This document shows positions 34,151 through 42,067 of a stretch of 64,000 nt of DNA, one piece after another. Location: positions 1-64,000 of the forward strand of contig JAEILR010000007.1 in the NCBI GenBank assembly GCA_016109435.1, read 5' to 3'. A model generated the notes under the pieces. That model saw only the letters and a program-made list of their open reading frames with translations, was not told where the DNA came from and did not search any database. The first letter of the stretch is position 1. Every line of letters begins with the position of its first letter. This stretch comes from Methanomassiliicoccus sp. Lineage in GTDB: Archaea; Thermoplasmatota; Thermoplasmata; Methanomassiliicoccales; Methanomassiliicoccaceae. The translations under genes were made by a program, and so were the position numbers.

Positions 34151-35551
34151 TCACTTAAGGTTCGCCCTCGCCCACTCCCGGGCCGCCGCGTACACCAGGC
34201 GGTTCCGCTCCACCAGCGCGGGCTTGGCCGCGAAGCTGGCGTCCAGGGCGGCCAGTACGTCCTTCTCCGGAAGGCCTACAAGGTTCAGCTCCATCAGCGC
34301 ACCCAGGAAGGCGGTGTTCGCCGCCTTGGGCGTCCCGCTGTCGGCGGCGATCCGGTTGGCCGGGAAGGCCCTGGCCGTTACTCCCGCGGGCACGTTCTCC
34401 GGAGCGGGTATGGACGCCTCGTACAGCACCATCCCGCCCTTGGCCACCGTGGGGAGGAACTTCTCCAGGGAGGGGCGGTTCATCGCCACCAGGACGTCGG
34501 GCTCGTCCACCGCCGGGGAGCCGATCTCCCGGCCGGCCATGACCACCGAGGCGGAGGCCGCCCCGCCCCTCTGCTCCGGCCCGTAGCTGGGGAACCAGGA
34601 CACGTACCGTCCGGCCTGGCCGGCCGATTCGGCCACCACCAGGCCGAGGCTGAGCACGCCCTGCCCGCCGAAGCCGGAGAACTTGAAGCGCCGCTCCTTG
34701 AAGCTCGGATCGACGGCCGGCTCCACGCCTCCCTCGGACGCGCCGAGGAGGGCGCGCAGGTCCCTCCTCTCGATGGGCACCGGCTTAGCGGCATCCTCGG
34801 CGCTGCGGTCCCGGAAGGTGCCCAGGGGGAACACCGCCTCCATCTCCTGGGTGACGAAGTCGGCCGCCCGGAGGGCGTCCATCCTCCAGTTGGTGGGACA
34901 GGGGGACAGGAACTCCACGAACGCGTACCCCTTGCCGTCCCGCTGTATCTCCAGCGCCTTCCTGACCGCCTTCTTGGCCTGCATGATGCGCTTGGTGTCA
35001 GCTACCGAAACCCGGGCGATGAACACCGGGGCGTCGAGCTGGGAGAATATCTCGCACACCTTGAGGGGATGCCCCGTCCTGACCACGTCCCGGCCGAACG
35101 GGGTGGTGGTGGTTTTCTGCCCCGGCAGGGTGGTGGGGGCCATCTGCCCGCCAGTCATTGCGAACAGCGAGTTGTTGACGAAGAAGCAGGCGAAGTGCTC
35201 CCCCCGATTGGCGGCCTGGAAGGCGTTGTTGAACCCGATCGCTCCCAGGTCCCCGTCGCCCTGGTAGGCGATGACCACCTTGTCCGGGAGGACCCTGGAA
35301 AGGCCGGTGGCGACAGCGGACGCCCGCCCGTGGGGGGCGGCCACGTTGCCGCAGTCGAAGTAGTAGTAGCAGAACGCCGCGCACCCCACCGGGGATACGA
35401 ACACCGCGCGGTTCTGCAGCCCGAGGTCGGCCATGGCCTCTCCGATCAGCTTGTGGATGATCCCGTGGCCGCAGCCGGCGCAGAATGTCGTGGTGCGGCT
35501 GCCGTCCTTGCGGTCGAACGTGTCGTAGAATCCCTGGGCCCGCTTGATCAT
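34151..35551 (-). CDS. 2-oxoacid:ferredoxin oxidoreductase, fused beta-gamma subunit (VOR-like)
   Basis: A 466-residue fusion. Residues 1-265 are the thiamine-diphosphate beta subunit: TFCAGCGHGI near residue 22 and GDGDLGAIGFNNA near 98, with cysteines for an iron-sulphur cluster (CAGC and GCAAFC). Residues about 285-466 are the gamma subunit (FSGFGGQGVLSLGLVVAE, then SYGPEQRGGAASASVV). The complex oxidatively decarboxylates a 2-oxoacid to acyl-CoA and reduces ferredoxin. Its ATG overlaps the alpha-gene stop (ATGA), so translation is coupled. The alpha subunit looks most like VorB (2-oxoisovalerate); a 2-oxoglutarate enzyme cannot be excluded. Confidence 0.9.
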   Translation of the reverse strand: MIKRAQGFYDTFDRKDGSRTTTFCAGCGHGIIHKLIGEAMADLGLQNRAVFVSPVGCAAFCYYYFDCGNVAAPHGRASAVATGLSRVLPDKVVIAYQGDGDLGAIGFNNAFQAANRGEHFACFFVNNSLFAMTGGQMAPTTLPGQKTTTTPFGRDVVRTGHPLKVCEIFSQLDAPVFIARVSVADTKRIMQAKKAVRKALEIQRDGKGYAFVEFLSPCPTNWRMDALRAADFVTQEMEAVFPLGTFRDRSAEDAAKPVPIERRDLRALLGASEGGVEPAVDPSFKERRFKFSGFGGQGVLSLGLVVAESAGQAGRYVSWFPSYGPEQRGGAASASVVMAGREIGSPAVDEPDVLVAMNRPSLEKFLPTVAKGGMVLYEASIPAPENVPAGVTARAFPANRIAADSGTPKAANTAFLGALMELNLVGLPEKDVLAALDASFAAKPALVERNRLVYAAAREWARANLK

Positions 35552-36603
35552 CTCTTAACCCCCATCATGTTGTGGACGGCCTTCAGCACGTCCTCCACCT
35601 TGACCATGTTGCCACCCATGCGGTTCACCAGGCGGACGTCCGAGGTGCTCCTGCGATCGAGGTGCAGGAGAACGTCGTCGCGGTATTGGCCATTGCTCAT
35701 CTCCACCACCAGGACCCGGCGGTTCATCATCGCCTTGTTCATGCGGCTGGTGGGGAACGGGGAGAGGGTTATCGGTCGGAACAGTCCGGCCTTTACGCCC
35801 TCGGAACGGAGACGGTCCACCGCCGAGCGGGCGATGCGGGCCGAGGAGCCATAGCCGGTGAGCACGATGTCGGCGTCCTCGGTGCGGTAGCTCTCGGCCA
35901 TGGCCTCCGCCTTCATCCGCTCGTACTTCTCCTGCAGCGCCTCGTTGTGCAGCTCATGACGGTCCGGGTCGAGGTAGATGGAGGTGATGAGGTTCTTCCT
36001 GGTGACATCATCGCCGCGCACCGCCCAGGCGTCGGTCTCCGGCGCCGGGAGCGTGGACTCCGGTACCTTGAGGGACTCCATCATCTGGCCCAGCACGGCG
36101 TCGGCCAGCACGATGACCGGGCTGCGGTACCTGAACGCGAGCTGGAACGCTCTCACCGTCAGGTCGCACATCTCCTGCACCGAGCCGGGGGCCAGCACCA
36201 TGCTCTTGTAGTTGCCGTGGCCGCCTCCCTTGACCGCCTGGTTGTAGTCGCCCTGCTCCGGCCCGATGTTCCCCAGGCCGGGCCCGGTGCGCATGACGTT
36301 GACGATGACCGCCGGCAGCTGCGCGCCGGCCAGGTATGAGATCCCCTCCTGCATCAGGCTGATCCCCGGCCCGGACGACGCGGTCATGGCCAGCTTCCCG
36401 GCGCTGGCCGCTCCGTAGATCATGTTGATGGAACCGGTCTCGCACTCCGCCTGGAGATATTCCTTTCCCGTCTGGGGGAAGAGTTCCGCCGCCCCGTGGG
36501 CGATCTCGCTGGCCGGGGTGATGGGATAGCCGAAGTACACGTCGCATCCAGCGTACAGCGCTCCGATGACCACCGCCTCGTTGCCCTTGACGAACTTCCT
36601 CAC
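35548..36603 (-). CDS. vorB: 2-oxoacid:ferredoxin oxidoreductase alpha subunit (VorB-like)
   Basis: I start at the GTG at 36603, which overlaps the ferredoxin stop (GTGA); a longer open frame upstream is antisense noise. The 351-residue alpha subunit has [20 protein letters not shown] at its N-terminus, YPITPASEI, then [10 protein letters not shown] and [16 protein letters not shown] near residue 110, the pattern typical of VorB. It pairs with the fused beta-gamma protein to bind thiamine diphosphate and CoA. The order ferredoxin-alpha-beta/gamma is a tight operon with 4-nt overlaps at both junctions. It would feed reduced ferredoxin and branched acyl-CoA in the cytoplasm. Confidence 0.9.
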   Translation of the reverse strand: MRKFVKGNEAVVIGALYAGCDVYFGYPITPASEIAHGAAELFPQTGKEYLQAECETGSINMIYGAASAGKLAMTASSGPGISLMQEGISYLAGAQLPAVIVNVMRTGPGLGNIGPEQGDYNQAVKGGGHGNYKSMVLAPGSVQEMCDLTVRAFQLAFRYRSPVIVLADAVLGQMMESLKVPESTLPAPETDAWAVRGDDVTRKNLITSIYLDPDRHELHNEALQEKYERMKAEAMAESYRTEDADIVLTGYGSSARIARSAVDRLRSEGVKAGLFRPITLSPFPTSRMNKAMMNRRVLVVEMSNGQYRDDVLLHLDRRSTSDVRLVNRMGGNMVKVEDVLKAVHNMMGVKR

Positions 36604-36842
36604 TGCCCCCCCTCCTTGTCCGCGGTATGGACCTCGATGGCGTAGATCTCGGGGCAGTTGTAGAAGCAAATGGCGCAGCCGGTGCACCCCTCGCCGACGT
36701 ACTCGGCGGGGACGAAACCCCTGCGGTTCACGCGCTGGGCTGGCCTGAGGACCTTCCGGGGGCAGGCGGCGATGCACCTTCCGCACCCCTTGCACTCGTC
36801 CTCGATGATGATCGGTCTGGGGACCTCCGTGGAAGCGGCCAT
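36600..36842 (-). CDS. vorD: 2x[4Fe-4S] ferredoxin, delta subunit of the VOR-type complex
   Basis: An 80-residue protein with two ferredoxin clusters: [16 protein letters not shown] (residues about 17-32) and [16 protein letters not shown] (about 53-68). It carries electrons from the 2-oxoacid oxidoreductase to soluble ferredoxin. It is the first gene of the operon, and its TGA overlaps the GTG of the alpha gene. A TATA-like box lies about 30 nt upstream on the minus strand. Confidence 0.95.
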   Translation of the reverse strand: MAASTEVPRPIIIEDECKGCGRCIAACPRKVLRPAQRVNRRGFVPAEYVGEGCTGCAICFYNCPEIYAIEVHTADKEGGQ

Positions 36843-36869
36843 GTTCTCCGCCCGGAAACCGGTCCAGCC

Positions 36870-36878
36870 TACTTAAAT
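36870..36878 (-). promoter_or_regulatory. TATA box for the VOR operon
   Basis: The minus strand reads ATTTAAGTA, about 30 nt before the ferredoxin ATG at 36842. It fits a short-leader transcript. Confidence 0.5.
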
Positions 36879-36946
36879 CCATATGTGGGCGCGGGCGCGG
36901 GGAGCGAAAGGACTAGTAGGTGGGGCTGCGATATCGCGGCGATACC

Positions 36947-37516
36947 ATGGACAAGATGACCCACGGAAAGGTGATGCCTCCCGTAGCCCTGCCGGTATGC
37001 CTGCTGGGGGCGAACGTGCTGGGGAAGCCGAACTACTGTACCATCGCATGGTTCACCATGATCGATGACGAGCCGCCGACCATCGGCCTGTTCACCGGGA
37101 AGGACCGCCGGACGGTCGACGGGATCAGGGAGAACGGCACCTTCGGGGTCAGTGTCCCCAGCGCCGAGCAGGTGGTGGCGGTCGACTACGTCGGCATAAC
37201 CTCCGGCCGGGAGGCCGACAAGTCGGAGGTCTTCCCCACATTCTATGGCAAGCTGGGCAACGCCCCCATGGCCAGGGACTGCCCGTTGACCATGGAGTGC
37301 GAGCTGAAGCAGATCCTGGAGTTCGGGGGGACGGACCTGATGGTCGGTGAGATCGCAGAGGTCTATACCGATGAGGGGGCGTACCGCGACGGACGCCCTG
37401 ACGCCGCCGAACTGGACCCCCTGCTGTACCTCTCCACGGCGGCCACATACCACCGGCTGGGCGAGAAGGTCGCCGACGCCTTCAAGGTGGGCAGGTCGTA
37501 CAGCGGCAAGAAGTAG
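36947..37516 (+). CDS. Flavin reductase-family (FMN-binding split-barrel) protein
   Basis: I start at the ATG at 36947; the frame is open to a GTG at 36920, and an ATG three codons later is also possible. The 189-residue protein has the flavoredoxin-like pattern: MPPVALPVCLLGAN, NYCTIAWFTMIDDEPPTIGL near residue 28, VNRT-like KDRRTVDGIRENGTFGVSVP, and FYGKLGNAPMARDCPLTMEC. Such proteins bind FMN as dimers and reduce flavin, ferric iron or other acceptors. It is divergent from the VOR operon. The gene ends in TAG. Its physiological partner is unknown. Confidence 0.85.
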   Translation: MDKMTHGKVMPPVALPVCLLGANVLGKPNYCTIAWFTMIDDEPPTIGLFTGKDRRTVDGIRENGTFGVSVPSAEQVVAVDYVGITSGREADKSEVFPTFYGKLGNAPMARDCPLTMECELKQILEFGGTDLMVGEIAEVYTDEGAYRDGRPDAAELDPLLYLSTAATYHRLGEKVADAFKVGRSYSGKK

Positions 37517-37604
37517 GGCGCCACAGGGCGAACCTGCGGCCGGGGCGGAGGTTCCAAAGCACCTGTTAAATAATTCCGTTACCGAAGGTCAAGGGAGGTC
37601 TGAG

Positions 37605-38024
37605 ATGTCAACGGTTGAAGCGACAAGGTCGGACAGGGTGGTGAAGACGGAGGATGAGTGGAGGGCACTGCTCGGCCCCGAGCGCTACAACATCCTGAGG
37701 CGGGAGGGTACCGAACCGGCCTTCCGCAACAAGTATTGGAACAACCACGATCCGGGGACGTACGTCTGCGGCGGCTGCGGCCTCCCTCTGTTCTCATCGG
37801 ACGACAAGTTCGAATCGGGGACCGGTTGGCCGAGCTTTTCGAAGCCGATATCCGATGATGCCGTCAACGTCCGGCCGGACGACCGGTTCGGCATGAGGAG
37901 GACATCGGTGGAATGTGCCAGGTGCGGCGGCCATCTCGGCCATGTGTTCGACGATGGCCCCCCGCCGGAGGGGACCCGCTACTGCATGAACTCAGGGTCC
38001 ATGGACTTCAAGCCCCGCCGGTGA
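37605..38024 (+). CDS. msrB: Peptide-methionine (R)-S-oxide reductase
   Basis: I start at the ATG at 37605, preceded by GGGAGGTCTGAG; the frame is open further up but overlaps the flavin reductase gene. The 139-residue MsrB has structural zinc pairs CGGCG and CARCGGH, the SGTGWPSF loop, GHVFDDGPPPEGTRYCMNSG with the catalytic Cys, and the DFKPR end. It reduces methionine-R-sulphoxide in oxidised proteins using thioredoxin-like donors. A TATA-like GTTAAATAAT lies about 37 nt upstream. Its 3' end overlaps the convergent HAD gene by 33 nt. Confidence 0.95.
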   Translation: MSTVEATRSDRVVKTEDEWRALLGPERYNILRREGTEPAFRNKYWNNHDPGTYVCGGCGLPLFSSDDKFESGTGWPSFSKPISDDAVNVRPDDRFGMRRTSVECARCGGHLGHVFDDGPPPEGTRYCMNSGSMDFKPRR

Positions 38025-38687
38025 TGGGAAGAGGGCCTCGGCCACCTCGCCGAGGTCGGTGAAGGTGCGGTGCTCCTTTCCCTCCCGCGACAACAATCGG
38101 TCCAGGCGGGAGGCCCGAACGGCGAAGGCATGGTCCGCGGACAGCGCTGCCCAGAGATCGGACACCCCGTCGCCGATGTAGGCCACCCGGCGGCCGCTCG
38201 CCCTCTCCCGCAGCACCTGGTCCTCCTTGAAGTTCCTCGCCTGAGGCTCCCGGATGGGCGGAAACCGGAAGCTCACTCCCGAGCCGTTGTCCATGACCTC
38301 GGGGGCGACGACCTCCACCGCGCCCCAGCCGTTGGCCGCCAGGAAGTGGCGGATGTAGAAGTCCAGGCCGGCGCTGGTGACCCTGAAGCGGGCGGAACCG
38401 GCGGAGCAGGCGTCGAGGAGGCGGGAGAAGCCGGGGCGAGGAACCACTACCTTGTCCAGCTCAGTGAGCATGTTCTGCCGCGACAGGGAGATCATGGCGA
38501 ACTGCGTGCTCATACACTGGTCGATGGTGATCCTGCCGTCCTCCAGCAGGTCCTCGACCCTTCTCCAGTCCCCGTCGGCGTACCGGTCCAGGAGGAACTC
38601 GGCGGTATCGATCAGGGTGATGGTCCCGTCAAAATCGCACAGGACGCTGATCTTCCCTCCCCCCGGACCCTCCGTCGCCAGCTCCAT
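37992..38687 (-). CDS. HAD-family phosphatase (phosphoserine phosphatase/MtnX-like)
   Basis: A 231-residue HAD phosphatase: motif I CDFDGTITLIDTAEF near residue 17, motif II Ser/Thr in FRVTSAGLD near 105, a Lys in NFKEDQ near 158 and motif III IGDGVSDLWAA near 175. The cap and motif spacing are those of the SerB/MtnX branch. It hydrolyses a small phosphate ester, such as phosphoserine or a thioribose-type phosphate; which one is not evident. The last 33 nt overlap msrB on the other strand. Confidence 0.85.
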   Translation of the reverse strand: MELATEGPGGGKISVLCDFDGTITLIDTAEFLLDRYADGDWRRVEDLLEDGRITIDQCMSTQFAMISLSRQNMLTELDKVVVPRPGFSRLLDACSAGSARFRVTSAGLDFYIRHFLAANGWGAVEVVAPEVMDNGSGVSFRFPPIREPQARNFKEDQVLRERASGRRVAYIGDGVSDLWAALSADHAFAVRASRLDRLLSREGKEHRTFTDLGEVAEALFPSPAGLEVHGP

Positions 38688-38818
38688 CGACCCGACAAGC
38701 GGATGGGCATATAAATTATGAAGGGAGAACGGCGGGCGACCGATCTCCGCTACGAGCCCACATTCGCGGTGACATTTTTTCTATTCGAGGGAACAATAGA
38801 TATGGCGAGGGAACGCGG

Positions 38819-40180
38819 TTGTTGTTGAAGAAGATCAAGGCCGAGGGACTCGCCCATCTGTCCTATCTGGTCGGTTCTGACGGGAAAGCTGCGGTGATCG
38901 ATCCCCGCCGGGACTGCGGAATCTACCTGGACATCGCCGATGAGGAGAACCTGCGGATCACGCACATCCTGGAGACCCACCGCAACGAGGACTATGTCAC
39001 TGGATCGAGGGAGCTGGCCTCCCTCACCGGGGCCGAGGTCCTCCATGGCCCCATGGACATCGGGTACGGCCGGACGGTGAACGACGGGGAAGCGGTCGAC
39101 CTCGGCCAGGCGACGCTAAGGGCGCTGTGGACTCCCGGTCACACTCCGGAGAGCACGTCCTATGTGCTCCACGACCGCTCGGCCGGCGGCCAGGCGGTGG
39201 GGGTCTTCACCGGCGACACCCTGTTCGTGGGCGAGGTCGGACGGACCGACCTCCTAGGGAAGGAGCGAACGGCGGAACTGGCCTCCAATCTTTACGATTC
39301 CCTTCATCGCAGGCTCCTGCCGTTGGGAGATGAAGTGATCATCTATCCGGCCCATGGGGCCGGCTCCCACTGCGGAGGCAGCATCTCGGACCGGGAAGAG
39401 AGCACCATCGGTCTGGAGGTCGCCAATAACTCCGCTCTCCGGTTCGGGACGAGAGAGGAGTTCGTGGCCATGAAACTCGGGGAGGAGCTGGAGAGGCCGT
39501 ACTACTTCCGGAGGATGGAGGACATCAATCTGGTGGGGGCGCCCCTGCTGGGCCACCTGCCCCGTCCGGCGGCGCTCTCCTCCGGGGAGTTCGCGGCGGC
39601 GGCCAAGGGGGCGATAATGCTCGACGTCCGGCCGCCCGCGGCCTTCTCCGGCGGGCACGTCCCCCAATCGATCAGCATACCTCTTGAGGTCCTGCCCAAT
39701 TATGTCGGGTGGATGCTCGACTACGGCCGCCCGGTGCTTCTCATCACCGACGGGCAGGAGGCCTCGGACGCGGCGGTGCGGACCCTGGTGCGCACCGGTT
39801 ACGACGATATCGCCGGGCGTCTGGGAGATGGGGTGGAAGGATGGGCCAAGACCGGCCACAATGTCGGGGCGTTCCCATCCGTCGCTCCCCGGGAACTTCA
39901 TGATCGGATATCCGGCGGAGAGGACCTTTTCGTGCTCGACGTCCGTACGTCCAAGGAATGGAAGGAGGGGAGGGTGGAAGGGTCCACCCACATCTTCGTC
40001 GGTCATCTCGCCGCCTGCATGGACCGCGTTCCCAGGGGACGCACCGTGGCCGTGCTGTGCTCCTCGGGGGTGAGGGGCAGCATCGGGGCGAGCATCCTGC
40101 ACAACGCCGGGTACGATGTACTGAACGTTCTCGGCGGGACGACCGGGTGGAAACGTTCAGGTCTCCCCCTGTTCCGGTGA
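38819..40180 (+). CDS. Metallo-beta-lactamase-fold protein with two rhodanese domains
   Basis: The gene starts at tandem TTG codons (38819/38822) after GAGGGAA. The 453-residue protein has an MBL domain (residues 1-235) of the persulphide-dioxygenase/ETHE1 type: TPGHTPESTSYVL, FTGDTLFVGEVGRTDL and YPAHGAGSHCG. The usual HxHxDH motif reads HRNEDY, so one or two metal ligands differ. The first rhodanese domain (about 260-345) lacks the catalytic Cys (LLITDGQEAS). The second (about 360-453) has it (LCSSGVRGS). Likely roles are sulphane-sulphur handling or persulphide oxidation in the cytoplasm. A stand-alone promoter precedes it. Confidence 0.85.
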   Translation: MLLKKIKAEGLAHLSYLVGSDGKAAVIDPRRDCGIYLDIADEENLRITHILETHRNEDYVTGSRELASLTGAEVLHGPMDIGYGRTVNDGEAVDLGQATLRALWTPGHTPESTSYVLHDRSAGGQAVGVFTGDTLFVGEVGRTDLLGKERTAELASNLYDSLHRRLLPLGDEVIIYPAHGAGSHCGGSISDREESTIGLEVANNSALRFGTREEFVAMKLGEELERPYYFRRMEDINLVGAPLLGHLPRPAALSSGEFAAAAKGAIMLDVRPPAAFSGGHVPQSISIPLEVLPNYVGWMLDYGRPVLLITDGQEASDAAVRTLVRTGYDDIAGRLGDGVEGWAKTGHNVGAFPSVAPRELHDRISGGEDLFVLDVRTSKEWKEGRVEGSTHIFVGHLAACMDRVPRGRTVAVLCSSGVRGSIGASILHNAGYDVLNVLGGTTGWKRSGLPLFR

Positions 40181-40288
40181 GGGTGCACCGAGCTAGCACG
40201 CCTCACTCTAAGCTTATTTATGAAGTGATAGGGGTATGAATCATGTGACAAAAAAAGGAAATAATATTCCATAATCGGTCAATAGAAT

Positions 40289-40342
40289 GCAACAATGTTG
40301 ATTATTAACATACTAAAGATTCTTATTTTGTAACATTGTTGC
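40289..40342. promoter_or_regulatory. 11-bp perfect inverted repeat upstream of methyltransferase gene
   Basis: GCAACAATGTT (40289-40299) and AACATTGTTGC (40332-40342) are exact inverted copies separated by 32 nt of AT-rich DNA. They lie about 30-85 nt upstream of the TATA box of the gene at 40400, where an archaeal activator would bind. The pair could also form a stem, but it is upstream of the expected transcript start. Confidence 0.6.
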
Positions 40343-40369
40343 GATTCACGAATAACAAGGATTATATAT

Positions 40370-40379
40370 GCACAAGCCA
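40370..40379 (+). promoter_or_regulatory. TATA box of the UroD-family methyltransferase gene
   Basis: The strong box GATTATATAT is centred about 26 nt before the ATG at 40400, predicting transcription near the start codon. GAGGCAGGG also precedes the ATG. The 220-bp intergenic region is unusually AT-rich for this window. Confidence 0.65.
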
Positions 40380-40399
40380 GTCCAAGAGGCAGGGATTAT

Positions 40400-41515
40400 A
40401 TGGGCTACGAGGAAATATTTCCGCCATATGACATGGAGTGGCACGGACACGCCACTAAGCGCTTTGCGAATCCCTTCGTGGACAACAAATATGACCGGGT
40501 AGACGTCGACCCCGTCATGCTGTCACATGCCGCCATCGCGTGCGGCTACACGATCAGGGATTTCTACGAGAAGCCTGAACTGGGCATACACTGCCTGGCC
40601 TACATCTACCAGATGTACGACCTGCTGCCTGTCAGCCACTGGTTCTATTCCACACCCTGGCTCAAGGAGCTGGGAATGGAGCTGACCCAGAAGGACACTC
40701 TGCCGCCAATCGCCGAGACTCCGATCATCAGCGAGCCCGGCCAGGTTGACGACATCGAGGTGCCTGACGAGAAGGCCATCAGGAACGGGTACACCTACCC
40801 TCAGTATCAGCGCCTCTACTCTTACGTGCAGAAGCACATACCGCAGACCTTCGTGCCTATCGCTTATGGGTTCGACCCTGTCGGTGAGGCTTCCCACATC
40901 TGCGGTGTAGAGAACTTCATCATGTGGACGTTCACCGAGCCGGAAGCGGCCCACAAGCTGCTGAAGAAGTTCACCGACACCGCCATCGAGGGCGCGCTGT
41001 GCACCGCCAAGGACTACGGCATGGCCATGCTGGTCCTGGGATCCGTTCTGGCGAACAACGATATCTTCTCCGACGAGGCCGTCCGCGAGTACTCCGTCAA
41101 CAACATGCGGTACTACATCGACAAGTGCTTCAGAGGAGGCGCTGGTCCGCAGATCTTCTACCACTGCTGCGGTAACCACGAGACCGACTACAAGGAGTTC
41201 CACAACCTGATCTGGTCCCCCTTCACCGTGTTCCACATCGGATACAAGGGAAGAGAGGTCTTCCCCACCGACCTCCTCAAGAAGGAATTCGGCAACAAGG
41301 CCACCATCATGGGCTCGGTCGACACCAAGCTGATGATCAACCCCAACCCCAAGGCGGTCTATGATCAGGCTGCGACCTCCATCAAGGCCGGCCGGGACTC
41401 TCCCAGAGGATACCTCCTCGGCAGCGCCTGCGAATGTCCGATGTACACGCTCCCTGGAAACATCCTGGCTATGACGAGAGCGGCCAGAGACCACGGAACG
41501 TACGGAAAGTGGTGA
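40400..41515 (+). CDS. UroD-superfamily methyltransferase-like protein (MtaA/MtbA/CmuA fold)
   Basis: A 371-residue protein of the uroporphyrinogen decarboxylase/methylcobamide:CoM methyltransferase fold. Zinc ligands of MtaA-type enzymes appear to be kept: H-x-C in FYHCCGN near residue 255, and a distal Cys in GSACECPMYTLPGNIL near 345. The segment TIMGSVDTKLMINPNPKAVYDQ near 310 matches the family's G-N-x-D-P region loosely. It is much diverged from true MtaA and could transfer methyl groups between a corrinoid protein and a thiol or another acceptor. No corrinoid protein adjoins. Codon use is less GC-rich than its neighbours, and the promoter is strong. A 148-residue zinc-ribbon gene starts 10 nt downstream. 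Confidence 0.75.
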   Translation: MGYEEIFPPYDMEWHGHATKRFANPFVDNKYDRVDVDPVMLSHAAIACGYTIRDFYEKPELGIHCLAYIYQMYDLLPVSHWFYSTPWLKELGMELTQKDTLPPIAETPIISEPGQVDDIEVPDEKAIRNGYTYPQYQRLYSYVQKHIPQTFVPIAYGFDPVGEASHICGVENFIMWTFTEPEAAHKLLKKFTDTAIEGALCTAKDYGMAMLVLGSVLANNDIFSDEAVREYSVNNMRYYIDKCFRGGAGPQIFYHCCGNHETDYKEFHNLIWSPFTVFHIGYKGREVFPTDLLKKEFGNKATIMGSVDTKLMINPNPKAVYDQAATSIKAGRDSPRGYLLGSACECPMYTLPGNILAMTRAARDHGTYGKW

Positions 41516-41525
41516 GGTGAGCAAA

Positions 41526-41972
41526 ATGGACGCAAAGTTCTCCGCTAACGCCAAGGACCTCCTGGGAAAGAGGGGTCTGAAGGAGGCCGATGTGGCTGAT
41601 GTGATCAACACCGCGACCACCTCCAAGAGAAGGATAACCAACGGCAAGGAATGTCTCGCTAAGAAGCGCATAGGCGAAGTGACCGTCTATGCTCTTTACG
41701 ACGCGAGCGGCGATATCAAGTCCGCCTACTCCCACCGCATGGTTCTGGGCGAGCCGGTGAAGACCACCGAGACCCCAGAGGTCAGCGAGTGGGAGTGCGT
41801 GCACTGCAAGGAGAAGGCCATCCAGGGCACTGTCAACATGACCTACATGGGCATCACCAGGTCCGGGCCGGCCATCGTCTGTCCTAAGTGCGGCGACTCC
41901 TGGGTCGAGGAATACCTCGCCACCAAGACCATCGCAGCGGCCGAAGGGCTCTTCGAGAAGAAGAAGGCGTAA
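41526..41972 (+). CDS. Two-domain small protein with C-terminal zinc ribbon, partner of the UroD-type gene
   Basis: I start at the ATG at 41526, with a perfect GAGGTGAG Shine-Dalgarno; a GTG three codons upstream is possible. Residues 1-75 form an alpha/beta domain (LKEADVADVINTATTSKRRI, then VYALYDASGDIKSAYSHRMV). Residues about 85-130 hold a zinc ribbon (WECVHCKEKAIQG, then IVCPKCGDSWVEE). I recall similar small proteins beside corrinoid or redox enzymes, but no function is established here. It is co-transcribed with the UroD-type gene, as the 10-nt gap shows, and may deliver electrons, metal or methyl acceptor to it. Confidence 0.7.
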   Translation: MDAKFSANAKDLLGKRGLKEADVADVINTATTSKRRITNGKECLAKKRIGEVTVYALYDASGDIKSAYSHRMVLGEPVKTTETPEVSEWECVHCKEKAIQGTVNMTYMGITRSGPAIVCPKCGDSWVEEYLATKTIAAAEGLFEKKKA

Positions 41973-41981
41973 ACATCTTAC

Positions 41982-42025
41982 GGCCGCACCGCGGCCCTCT
42001 TCAACATTTTTCTATTCTATGTTTT
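41982..42025 (+). terminator. Terminator of the methyltransferase operon
   Basis: A 6-bp GC stem (GGCCGC/GCGGCC, 41982-41996) is followed by two T-rich tracts (CATTTTTCT and GTTTTC). T-tracts are the main signal for archaeal termination. Confidence 0.6.
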
Positions 42026-42067
42026 CTGTATTGCGCGGGATTCTCAGAAACTCATAACTAATCCAAA

